DNA of 64,000 nt. It comes from Westerdykella aurantiaca. Its lineage: Eukaryota > Ascomycota > Dothideomycetes > Pleosporales > Sporormiaceae. Location: assembly GCA_030412805.1 (NCBI GenBank), contig JASJFJ010000003.1:744001-808000 (forward strand), in the 5' to 3' direction. Within the stretch, counting starts at the first letter, position 1, and every line of letters starts with the position of its first letter. Positions 9,905 to 19,200 of this stretch are shown here, piece after piece. The translations under genes and the position numbers were made by a program. The notes beneath the pieces were generated by a model. The model was not told where the DNA came from. It searched no databases and saw nothing but the letters and a program-made list of their open reading frames with translations.

Positions 9905-11071
9905 TTATGACGAGCTCTGTTGCTGGACAGGCTCAATCACGATATTGTCGATCAGGCGGACTGCAATCTGTCCACCACCAACGCCTAATTCCTCGCCCTC
10001 CTGAGGTTCCTCGAGAGGCAACATTTTGACAGCTCCGCTCAGAATGGCGCCCTTCGTCTCGTCCACTTCAGCAATCTCTTCCAGTGTTTCCGGATCAGCC
10101 AAGCTGATATAATCCACCTCGAACAAAGCTCTCTGGTTTGGGGGCAGTTCTTCCTGTGCAAGCTTTACGCTGTTCGCGTGGTCGTGGGCAGCCCACAAAA
10201 TATCATCCCGCTTCCTCTTTCCCTCCTTGAACTGTGCCTCCGCTTTCCTGAGGGCGTGATTGAGCACAATGCCAACTGACCGGCGTCGATCTCCCAGATA
10301 AACATTACGTGATGACAGGGCCAGGCCATCGCTTTCCCGCTGCGTAGCCCCTATTCTGACCTCCATGTCCAAATGGAAATCTTTCACAAGAGTCTTGATG
10401 ACGACAGTCTGTTGTACATCCTTCTGTCCGAAATAAACCCGATCTGGCGCGCAGATGTTGAACAGCTTCATGCAAACAGTGGCCACTCCCCTGAAGAAGA
10501 CCGGCCTCGATTTTCCTTCCAGAAGTTGGCCCAAGGGACGCATTTCGATAAAGGATCCTTTTCCGGGAAGACTGCTATCCGGTGGTAACATAGGATACAT
10601 CGTCTTCGTACTGGGTGCGAAGACTGCAGACACTCTTCCACCTCCTGAGGCAGCCAGCTCTTGATCCAGATTCTGAATCATTCGCATATCAGCCTCCCAT
10701 GTCTTGGGGTAGGAATCTAGGTCCTCATTGACACCGAACTGGGTAGGATTCACATAGATCGACACAAAAACGTCTGTGTTCTCAGCAGCGGCTTTTCGAA
10801 TCAATGAGAGATGGCCCTCGTGCAGAGCACCCATCGTGGGGACCAGGCCCACTGTGCGTTTGTTGAAAAGAAGATCTTTGCGGTATTTCCGTAGGGGAGC
10901 AACATCATGAAAGACCTCGGTATTCAACCGAAGGGATTGAGAGAATTGCCGTTTAGGAACAAGAAATCCAGTGTAACGATCGTTTCTTTGGAGATGTGCT
11001 GTCTGTGGACGCGCTGTTGATGACCGCTGACGAGCTAGCCTGCCAACGTGACAGCGTAGAGAGCCCTTCAT
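9905..11071 (-). CDS. PAN6: Pantoate--beta-alanine ligase (pantothenate synthetase)
   Basis: 388 residues, intronless. It condenses pantoate and beta-alanine with ATP to pantothenate, the coenzyme A precursor. Visible signatures are VPTMGALHEGHLSLI (HIGH-type nucleotide-binding motif), VNPTQFG, the YFGQKDVQQ block that contacts the adenylate, and ESDGLALSSRN (KMSKS-equivalent). The first about 50 residues are Arg-rich with no acidic residue until position 31 and contain RQFSQS, resembling a mitochondrial presequence. Homologues without such a leader begin near the sequence HDVAPLRKY, so this is an N-terminal extension. The C-terminus has an acidic insert and the tail VQQQSSS. It is divergently transcribed from DBP7 with 338 bp between the ATGs. 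Confidence 0.93.
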   Translation of the reverse strand: MKGSLRCHVGRLARQRSSTARPQTAHLQRNDRYTGFLVPKRQFSQSLRLNTEVFHDVAPLRKYRKDLLFNKRTVGLVPTMGALHEGHLSLIRKAAAENTDVFVSIYVNPTQFGVNEDLDSYPKTWEADMRMIQNLDQELAASGGGRVSAVFAPSTKTMYPMLPPDSSLPGKGSFIEMRPLGQLLEGKSRPVFFRGVATVCMKLFNICAPDRVYFGQKDVQQTVVIKTLVKDFHLDMEVRIGATQRESDGLALSSRNVYLGDRRRSVGIVLNHALRKAEAQFKEGKRKRDDILWAAHDHANSVKLAQEELPPNQRALFEVDYISLADPETLEEIAEVDETKGAILSGAVKMLPLEEPQEGEELGVGGGQIAVRLIDNIVIEPVQQQSSS

Positions 11072-11409
11072 GGCTTCTCAAGGTCCTTCAGATGGGTTGG
11101 TATTTTGGAGAAGTCAAGGAGGTGTCAAGATGTGTTCATGGGAAAGCCACCAACATTGTAGCTATGGCAATGGCCATTCAGAAACCTCGATGTCAGTGAA
11201 AGTCACGTGCCGAGGTTGACCCCGGTGCACGGACTCTCTCGGAAAACAATTGATCATCGCACCGCCACCTTTGCGGGGCCCGCAAGCCACATAGTCTGTT
11301 AGTCAGCATCTCGTTGAAGGCTAGCAGGGATAATTTCTGGAAAAGTTCCAGACAACGTTGAGAAGAGGGACGGAGGTTCTTTTTCCACAGACATTTCTGG
11401 AGAAGCAAA
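11072..11409. promoter_or_regulatory. Shared divergent promoter PAN6/DBP7
   Basis: 338 bp between two divergent ATGs. A TCACGTG box at 11203-11209 lies roughly mid-way. No TATA box in a convincing position. Confidence 0.5.
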
Positions 11410-13839
11410 ATGGCGGACGATGGCATGCTCCTTAATTTCTCGATCCCCGACAGCGGTATTCTGAACAAACCGAAGTTTAAGGGTGGGACATGGAAAGACA
11501 GATTGACAGCGAAGAAAGCCGCCGCGAACTGGCATGCGAAAGCGAGCGGACGTCTGAACGGAGAGGCACCGAAATCGAAGCCTTCGACGAACGCGAATCA
11601 TACAGAGCTCGGAGAAAGAGCGCGACGGTCTCCAGAAACCGAAGATTTCGAGAGGCAGGCCAAAAGAGCGAGGCATGGCGGAGACTTCAGGCCCAGTGCC
11701 GGAAAGCCCGAGGGAAATGGAGATTTCAGGCCTCACACAAACGCAGATGTCACGAAGAAACCCGGGGAGAAACTGAAAGGGGGCAACAGGCAAATCATTT
11801 CGTCGCTGTTCTCGTATAATCCCACCTCTACCACCCAGTCTCTGCCGAAGGAGGAACCAGCGAACGATGCCCCAGTCGAACCGTCGAACGCGCCTCTCAA
11901 AAGCGAGCTCGATACCTTCACCTCGCTCGGCATATCGCCCGCGCTAGCGACACACTTACTGAACAAAATGGACATGAAAGCGCCTACGGCAATTCAGAAG
12001 GCTGCTGTCTCACAACTGCTCAAGGAAGACTCGGATGCGTTCATACAGGCCGAAACTGGTTCTGGAAAGACATTGGCATATCTGCTACCTATTGTTCAGA
12101 AGTTGGTGGATCTTTCTGCAAACATGAAGAAGCGGAAGGTCGACGAGTCGGTGCAGAGGAATTCCGGTCTATTCGCCATAATATTAGCGCCCACTCGCGA
12201 ACTGAGCAAGCAAATTGCGATGGTTTTGGAGAACCTGTTACGGTGTGCTCACTGGCTTGTCGCCGGGACTGTGATCGGTGGAGAGAAAAAGAAGTCGGAG
12301 AAGGCAAGGCTACGGAAGGGTCTGAATATCTTGGTTGCCACGCCTGGTCGACTTGCGGATCATTTGGAACATACACAAGCCCTCGATGTGAGCAACGTGC
12401 GGTGGCTGGTTCTCGACGAAGGCGATCGGTTGATGGAGTTGGGATTCGAGGACGAGATTCAGAAAATCGTTAGCAACCTCAACTTGCGCATGCGGGCGAA
12501 GAAGGATGCGAAATCACAGATACCGGGGCTTCCAGAAAGAAGAACAACTATTCTCTGTTCAGCTACCATGAAGATGGACGTTGAGCGGCTTGGCCAAATA
12601 AGCTTGAAGGATGCAGTACATATTAAGAGCGATCCTCAAGACGGCGACAGCGAGAAGACCGGCGGCGATGATGACCAAGCCTTCCATGCACCGGCCCAGC
12701 TCAAACAGTCATTTGCCGTCGTAGCTCCCAAGCTGCGACTGGTATCCTTGATCAGTTTCCTGAAACGTGCGTTTGCACGTAAAGGATCGGTCATGAAGGC
12801 GATCGTCTTCATATCCTGCGCGGATTCCGTCGATTTCCACTTCGACATATTCACCAACCAACTCGAAGAGTCCGAGGAAAAAGCCGAATCCAAAGACGGC
12901 GAACCCCAAGAGTCATCCCCGAAGAAGAAGGCTAAAGACGCAAAAGCGGCCCTCCAAGCCGATCCCACCAAGCTCACAGTCACGTACGCCGAATCCCAAA
13001 TTCTCTCGCCAAAAACTCACTCAGTGACCGCCTACCGCCTTCACGGATCCCTCCCCCAATCGCTCCGCACCTCCACATTAGCAAATTTCACCAGAAACAA
13101 GGAGCCGAGTGTTCTTTTCGCTACCGACGTTGCGTCCCGTGGTCTCGATCTCCCCAACGTGGACCTCGTCGTGGAATTCGACCCCGCGTTCGCCCGTGAA
13201 GACCATCTCCATCGCATAGGACGTACCGCGCGTGCCGGTCGTGACGGCCGCGCCTGCATCTTCCTCATGCCAGGCTGCGAGGAGGGATACGTGAAGATCC
13301 TCAAATCCGACCGCAAAGACGGCGAATCCGCGGTGCACATCGCCCGTCAAGACGCCGACGAGATTCTGAAAAAGGGACTCATCACTTCTGGCGTCGCAAA
13401 GGACAAGACGGCATACATGGAGAAGGCTACAGACCTGCAGTTGCAGGTGGAACGGTGGACGTTGGCTTCGCCTGCCAGATTGGAGAGCGCCAGACGCGCT
13501 TATCAGAGTCATGTTAGAGCTTATGCGACGCATGTGGCGGCCGAGAGGGGGTATTTTGATATCAAGCAGTTGCATCTGGGGCATTTGGCGAAGGCGTTTG
13601 CGCTTAGGGAGAGGCCAAGCGGGATGAAGGTTCCCGGACTGAGGACGGGTGCCGGAAGGGAGAGTGGGAAGGGGACTGCGAGGGTCAGAGGTGGGGAGAA
13701 GAAATCGGGTGGTGACGGCAAGCCGGACGCTCCGGAGGTTGATCCAAGTGAAGAGGCGGCGAAGATGAGGAAGGCAGTCAGGGCGAGGGAGAAGTTTATG
13801 CGGCATGCGGGTATGGCGGACGAGTTCAATCTCGGGTGA
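11410..13839 (+). CDS. DBP7: ATP-dependent RNA helicase DBP7 (DEAD-box, ribosome biogenesis)
   Basis: 809 residues, intronless, normal length for the family. Dbp7 is a nucleolar helicase needed for early 60S pre-ribosome assembly. The N-terminus carries the Dbp7 signature GGTWKDRL, then a basic low-complexity segment to about residue 160. Helicase motifs are in order: Q motif (MKAPTAIQKAAVSQ), I AETGSGKT, Ia PTRELSKQ, Ib TPGRLADH, II DEGDRLMELG (the Dbp7-typical DEGD in place of DEAD), III SAT, V TDVASRGLDLPNVD and VI HRIGRTARAGRDG. A Lys-rich insert (about 495-520) interrupts the second RecA lobe, as is usual for this subfamily. The C-terminal extension is Lys/Gly-rich. The ATG at 11410 precedes the conserved MADDGMLLNF. 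Confidence 0.95.
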   Translation: MADDGMLLNFSIPDSGILNKPKFKGGTWKDRLTAKKAAANWHAKASGRLNGEAPKSKPSTNANHTELGERARRSPETEDFERQAKRARHGGDFRPSAGKPEGNGDFRPHTNADVTKKPGEKLKGGNRQIISSLFSYNPTSTTQSLPKEEPANDAPVEPSNAPLKSELDTFTSLGISPALATHLLNKMDMKAPTAIQKAAVSQLLKEDSDAFIQAETGSGKTLAYLLPIVQKLVDLSANMKKRKVDESVQRNSGLFAIILAPTRELSKQIAMVLENLLRCAHWLVAGTVIGGEKKKSEKARLRKGLNILVATPGRLADHLEHTQALDVSNVRWLVLDEGDRLMELGFEDEIQKIVSNLNLRMRAKKDAKSQIPGLPERRTTILCSATMKMDVERLGQISLKDAVHIKSDPQDGDSEKTGGDDDQAFHAPAQLKQSFAVVAPKLRLVSLISFLKRAFARKGSVMKAIVFISCADSVDFHFDIFTNQLEESEEKAESKDGEPQESSPKKKAKDAKAALQADPTKLTVTYAESQILSPKTHSVTAYRLHGSLPQSLRTSTLANFTRNKEPSVLFATDVASRGLDLPNVDLVVEFDPAFAREDHLHRIGRTARAGRDGRACIFLMPGCEEGYVKILKSDRKDGESAVHIARQDADEILKKGLITSGVAKDKTAYMEKATDLQLQVERWTLASPARLESARRAYQSHVRAYATHVAAERGYFDIKQLHLGHLAKAFALRERPSGMKVPGLRTGAGRESGKGTARVRGGEKKSGGDGKPDAPEVDPSEEAAKMRKAVRAREKFMRHAGMADEFNLG

Positions 13840-13989
13840 GGTATGTTTATGTTCAGTGCACCAGCATATGAAGGCGCTGGAGACGTCGTTGTTCCAGATA
13901 CCCAAGCAAAAGTTCAAGACATCATCCAAGTCATTCATTATTCATCACTTCGCCCCTTTTCCACCGTACATCCTAAACGGCTCAACATC

Positions 13990-15510
13990 TCAATCCTCCT
14001 CCTCCCCATCCCCATCCCTCTCCCTCCTTCTAGCCTTTCCCACCGCATCCTCCCAACTCGTCCCCCAAGCCCACGCCCCCTCAACCACCGTAATCAACCC
14101 ACTCCCGACCACGCAACCAACCCACAATCCTCTCAACTCCATCGCCGGACCCCCAAAACACAACCACAGCGCCAAAGGCACCGCCACAAGATAATACACC
14201 ATCAGATTCACCCACCCGCCAATCTTCTGACCCCCCAGACCCCGCAAAACGGCATTCACAAGCGCAGTGCTCGCATCACAAACCTGGAACACCGCAAGCA
14301 CGGGCATCGTCTCGGCTGCAATCCTCACGACCTCGCCATCCGTCGAGAAAGCGCGCGGCAACACATCGCTGAGCCCGCCGATCACCAGCGCATTGACGAT
14401 GCCGATGACGCCGAAGACCAGCACGTACGTCGTCGTCGCCGTCCTGGCGGCCCTGAGCGCCCCCGCGCCGATCAGGTTGCCCAGCCGCGTGCTCACGGCG
14501 ACGGAGACGGAGAAGGGGATGTGGAACATGACGACGCAGGTGGTCATGACGACGGACTGGGCCGCGAGGTGCGCGGTGGAGAGGAAGGAGGTGGAGAAGG
14601 TGAGGATGTCGAAGGCGAGCCATTCCGCCTCGACCATGACGATGCCTGGCAGCGCGAGTGCGATCATGGGACTCCAGTTGCGGAGCGCGAGGCGGGAGAA
14701 GCCGGTCCAGCATTCCAGGGAGGACGGGTAGACGAAGTAGACGATGAGGAAGAGGAGGATGGGGAGGAAGGTGTTGGATAGCACGGTTGCGAGGGCCGCG
14801 CCGGGGAGGTGCCAGTTCCAGACGAAGACGAAGAGGTAGTTGAAGAGGATGTTTAGCGGGGTGGAGAGGATGAGGACGAGCAGGCTGGCGTTGAAGAGGC
14901 CTTGGGCTTGCACGAAGCGTTTCCCCGCCTCGAAGATGGCGTAGCCGGGCGTGCTTAGGAGAAGAACGCGCAGGTAGCTGCCCGCCATGTAGGCGAGATC
15001 TTTTTCTGGGACGAGCGCGGCGAGGATGGGGCCTGAGAAGGTCCAGAGGAGGCCGATGGGGAGGGTGACGACGAGCATGAGGAGGATCATGCGCTGGAGG
15101 TGGAGGCCGACTTGTTCTTTGCGGCCAGAGCCGTAGGCTTGAGCGCAGAGAGTGTCGAGGGAGGTCGCTAGGCCTTCGTAGATTGCATATCCTGTGATGT
15201 TGGCGGTCATGGTGGCTAGAGACACGGCTCCGAGTTCATCGGTTCCTAGGTGGCCGACAACGAAGATGGTGACGAGGCTGAAGCTGTATTGCAGCAGATA
15301 GGTGATCGTCAATGGTACGGAGTACTGAAAGAGGAGTTTTGCTTCCTCCCTGGCTGTGGTAACTATCGTTTCTTCATTCTCCCCCAGAATGGCTTCGAGC
15401 TCAGTGACATCGGCAATCGTCCCGTAGTGCGTTGACTTAGTTGCGTCGAAGGCCGTTATGAGCGGGCTGGCGGTAAATGAGAAGCGACGAGGTCCTTCGG
15501 GCGCGTCCAT
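13990..15510 (-). CDS. MATE-family efflux transporter
   Basis: 506 residues, single exon, the usual length for a MATE antiporter with 12 transmembrane segments. These proteins export organic cations and xenobiotics in exchange for H+ or Na+; fungal examples include ERC1. Family blocks visible are VGHLGTDELGAVSLATM (TM1-2), GLATSLDTLCAQAYGSG (the highly conserved CAQAYG signature), and in the second half AQSVVMTTCVVMFHIPFSVSVAVSTRLGN read as short conserved pieces (PFSVSVA, STRLGNLIGAG). The 70-residue N-terminal tail is cytosolic and ends at LLFQYSVPLTITYLL. The C-terminus is charged (RRRERDGDGEEED). It is convergent with DBP7, with 150 bp between stops. Confidence 0.92.
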   Translation of the reverse strand: MDAPEGPRRFSFTASPLITAFDATKSTHYGTIADVTELEAILGENEETIVTTAREEAKLLFQYSVPLTITYLLQYSFSLVTIFVVGHLGTDELGAVSLATMTANITGYAIYEGLATSLDTLCAQAYGSGRKEQVGLHLQRMILLMLVVTLPIGLLWTFSGPILAALVPEKDLAYMAGSYLRVLLLSTPGYAIFEAGKRFVQAQGLFNASLLVLILSTPLNILFNYLFVFVWNWHLPGAALATVLSNTFLPILLFLIVYFVYPSSLECWTGFSRLALRNWSPMIALALPGIVMVEAEWLAFDILTFSTSFLSTAHLAAQSVVMTTCVVMFHIPFSVSVAVSTRLGNLIGAGALRAARTATTTYVLVFGVIGIVNALVIGGLSDVLPRAFSTDGEVVRIAAETMPVLAVFQVCDASTALVNAVLRGLGGQKIGGWVNLMVYYLVAVPLALWLCFGGPAMELRGLWVGCVVGSGLITVVEGAWAWGTSWEDAVGKARRRERDGDGEEED

Positions 15511-16213
15511 CGTTTACAGGACCCAGGCGGATTGGATTCGGTGAATAGATTTTCCTACATTCACCAATGCCAGCGATATAACATAGCGATGGTGTTGTTG
15601 TACCACCTTGTTAACTATGCCGTGTCGTGATCGGAAAGCCGCTTGACGTGCCGCGGCTGGCGGTATCGGAGGGCTAAGAGAGAACGAGTAAGGCGTCAAC
15701 TTAATGATGTTTGCCCGGCATGCCTAGATGGACCGGCCCCAAAAGTGTCCTCTAGGAAATCCCAGAGTTCGACTCCTGTGATTTGGATGGGATCTTGACC
15801 AGAGCGGGATATATTTGACCTTCAGAACCTACCAGCAGCCCACGTGTGAAGAGCAATGAGCTAAAAATGACATTCTGGACACGCGTGCTCGTATCTACTC
15901 GTGTACCTCTATTGCGAGCGCAAAATTCAAAGATTTATTTTAACGCCGATATGTCTATCTGCCGCGATGCTAGATTGATCTGCTTGACCAAGATGGTTCA
16001 CCAAATACGCCTGAAAATGCGTGGATGAGGAAAGGGGTATCTCAATGCAGCCACCCACCATAATACTGAACGCCAGATCCTCCATGGAAAGTCCATGGAC
16101 CAAAATCACAGAAACGCCGCGATAGAGGCGGACAATGTTCCGAGACCCTCTCCCGAAATAGAGAGCACTTACTAACCTCCGTTTCAAGGTTACCCCCAGA
16201 GGGCCATCTACCT
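15511..16213. other. Intergenic region between MATE start and SCC2 stop
   Basis: No gene supported. AGAGTTCGACTCC near 15765 resembles a tRNA T-arm, but no acceptor or anticodon stem can be formed around it. Confidence 0.45.
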
Positions 16214-19200
16214 CTAATCCGACCCGTCGGGGGTTTTCGAGCCGCCCTTTGCCTTTTTACTTCCAGATGGCCTGCGTCTGGCCTTCTTGGGCGTGCTTCC
16301 ACCAACACCAGCACTACTCTTTCTCTTGCGTCCTTTCCCACTCGATGGCGCAGTAGTCACTCCATCCTCATTCTCGTCTGGAGTCTCGTAGCCCGCCGCT
16401 GCTCTTGCCAGTTGTTCGACTCCCTCCGCGTCTTCGTCTGCCAGGGCATGCTCTCTATCCACATTGATGATTTCAGTAAATTCTTGACATTGCTTTCTCA
16501 TGGCTTCGGGTGAGTCAAGAGCGCCCAGCAAGCTTGTAAAACGGTCCCAGATGATCTTTGGGTTGATCAGATGGAATTTGTTCGCAGGTTTCGTTAGGTC
16601 CTTCGCAGTAAATTTTTCGTGGAGATTGAACGCCTTCAGGAGGAACAGGCGCGTTTCCCACATCATGTGGAGGATCAAAGAACCCACTGTAAGCCGGCGA
16701 AGACGTTCAGCAGTCACAGTAGGCTTGATAATGCCTTCTGACGGAGCATCAGAGATCGCATTGTCCGAAAGGCCTTGTTGGTGGTGCTCCACTTGTTGCT
16801 CTGGCAATTCAGTCTCAATGGCCAGAGCAACTGCCGGGCCGGTTTGCTTGAGTACGATACTCTCGATGGATGCAATAACGTGAATGACCTCGTCGAGTCT
16901 GACGTAGTCAAACAGGGCGAGATTCTCTAGACAGAATCGGGCAAAAAGAACGGCATCCGGTATGGCGTCGCCCGTGACTTCCACCTTGTCCAGCTCAAAA
17001 TTCAGCTGATTGAGCAGGTTGGTGATGAACTTCTTTAAAGTCTTTCGTGACCCCTGCTTAAACGCATCGAAGACGAAGTGCATTTTTGGCTTGAAAGTGG
17101 TCCCGATTTCTACCATTCCATGGGGATCGTTGAAGACATCCCGCTGGTACTCGAACGCCTGCGTGACAGCGGTGACGTACTCCTTCTCAAACATGGTCTC
17201 ATGCTGAAGATGGATTTTTCGATGTTCTGCTGAGGCTTTGAGAGCGATCTCAAGAGTCAGAGATGTACTGAGAGCAACAAGAGCAGCGCCACATTCTTTC
17301 GGATGCAAAAGTCCTTGGCGACTGATGCTCACCAGAATCTCGGTTGCTGTGATTGCTAAATCCTTAGATTTCCCAAGCGCAGTACTTGTAATGTTCGACA
17401 GGAATGTTCGTGCAATATGGGTGGTTGCGTGGTCGTTATCGCTCGCCGAGAAGGAGGTCTCCAATCGTTCAGCACCATGCACAGCTCCTTCTCCGACTGC
17501 AATCTCGGCACCGCTTTCTGATCGGCGCTCTGCGGTCGCTAAGAAGTCTCGGAACTGAGTGAGCACCACCCCTATAAGCCTGTCGTCGCCGTTAATGAAA
17601 GGAAGCTTGAACGCTTTCTCAATATCGGCCCGAGTGAAGTGCTTCGTTTTTTGTTGACAAATCTCGCCGATACTGCAGAGAGCTTGCTGGCGGATCGTTA
17701 TGTCCCAGCTCTGCTTGGTAAAAGGAAGAACAAGATCCAAAAGGAGTACCGCGACAGACGGACCCTTCCATGCTATGAGGTGCCTCAGTTGTTCCGCGGA
17801 AGCCTTCTTGCCTCCAATGCTCATTTGGATTGACCGGGTCAAGTTGGGTTTGAACAAGTCAACGTGTTCGTCGAAATCACAGACCTTGCCAAATGTGCCC
17901 AGGAGGATCATGTAAGACAGTATCCGCTTCTCAGCCGCCTCCGCCTTCTCCTTCGGGATCGTGCTCAAGGGTTCCAATTGGGTGACCACGGAACAGATCA
18001 TACTTGTCAACTTTTCCAATCCAGACTTGACACGAGGAGGGTCTCCTTTGACTAAGGGAGAGATAGTCCACGTGCAGTGGGCGATGTCCAAGAGGGTGTC
18101 CTTGTATATGGCATTCCCTTGTGCAGCCTGCAATGCCAATTTTCCAGTGACTTTATTGAGTGAATCCTGTATCTCTGCCAGAAAAGCCTCTTGTAATGTC
18201 GACATCGCGGGGAAGACATAGCGGAAAATAGTGACCGTGGGACGGAACACCGCCAAGTCCTCGGTGGTGGTGAGGCTCTTTACGTAAAGTTTCAGTAGCT
18301 GCACCTGATCTGTAGTGAACAGTGTCGGGTTGACTTTGGCCAAGATGCTCAATGTCTGCAGGAACCTCGGCTGGGTTTTCTCAGCGGTGTCTGAGTCGTT
18401 GCTGATAACGCCTTCAATCATATCTGCCACCAGATTCTTGCAAATCTTGAAGCTGTCGGACGCGTTCTTCGTCGTCGGTGAAAGAAGAACGGCGAAGAAC
18501 TTTTCGAAGGCTTGCAGATGGGCAGGTCGGTTTTGGACATTCTGTACTGTGGCTACAAGTAACTGCACTTGCTTCCCGCGCGCGACCTTGAGTTGATTGT
18601 CGTCCGAGTTACCAGATGATCTCAGCGGTTCCAACCAAATTTCTTCTAATGTCTGCCGCGTGAGGTCCGCGATGACCTTGTCATCATCGCCGATGGGAAG
18701 GAGAAGTTCGGTAGATATCCTGATCTTCTTTTCTATCGCCATCGAGCTCTTGAACACGTCCTTCAATAATTTGATCGCCTTCCTCTTCGGGCCAACTGCC
18801 GGGTCGGTCATGAGATTGAGAATCCCTGCCAGGCAGTGCCGCTCCAAGGACGAGTTTTGCTCCAAACACTTCGATACCAGCGTGAGGGCATTTTCTCGAA
18901 CCATAGGAGAACTGTCTCCTATAAGGCTTGCCAGAGCAGGAAAAGACTTATCGTCAAGAATCTGGGGGTCCTTTTCAATCAACTGTGTCAGGCAACTCAT
19001 GGCTCGCGATTTCACTTTGGCTTGATGATTCTGGGTGCTATGAAGCAGGCATGAGATCAAAGGCTGTAGGTACTGGCAAAATCGCTCCTGTAATGTGATG
19101 ATGCCGGCAGCGAGTCGACTCTCGACGTCCGTTGCATTATGAAGTTTGCTACACAATTCATTAGTGCTAGTTAGTAATGATGGCAAGAAGATTGCTTACT

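Noticed and set aside
13843..14781. 312-codon plus-strand open frame (Arg/Pro-rich)
   Set aside because: Antisense to the clear MATE gene; composition is a GC-rich shadow.
15755..15785. tRNA T-arm-like AGAGTTCGACTCC
   Set aside because: The flanking bases do not form a 5-bp stem and no cloverleaf is possible.
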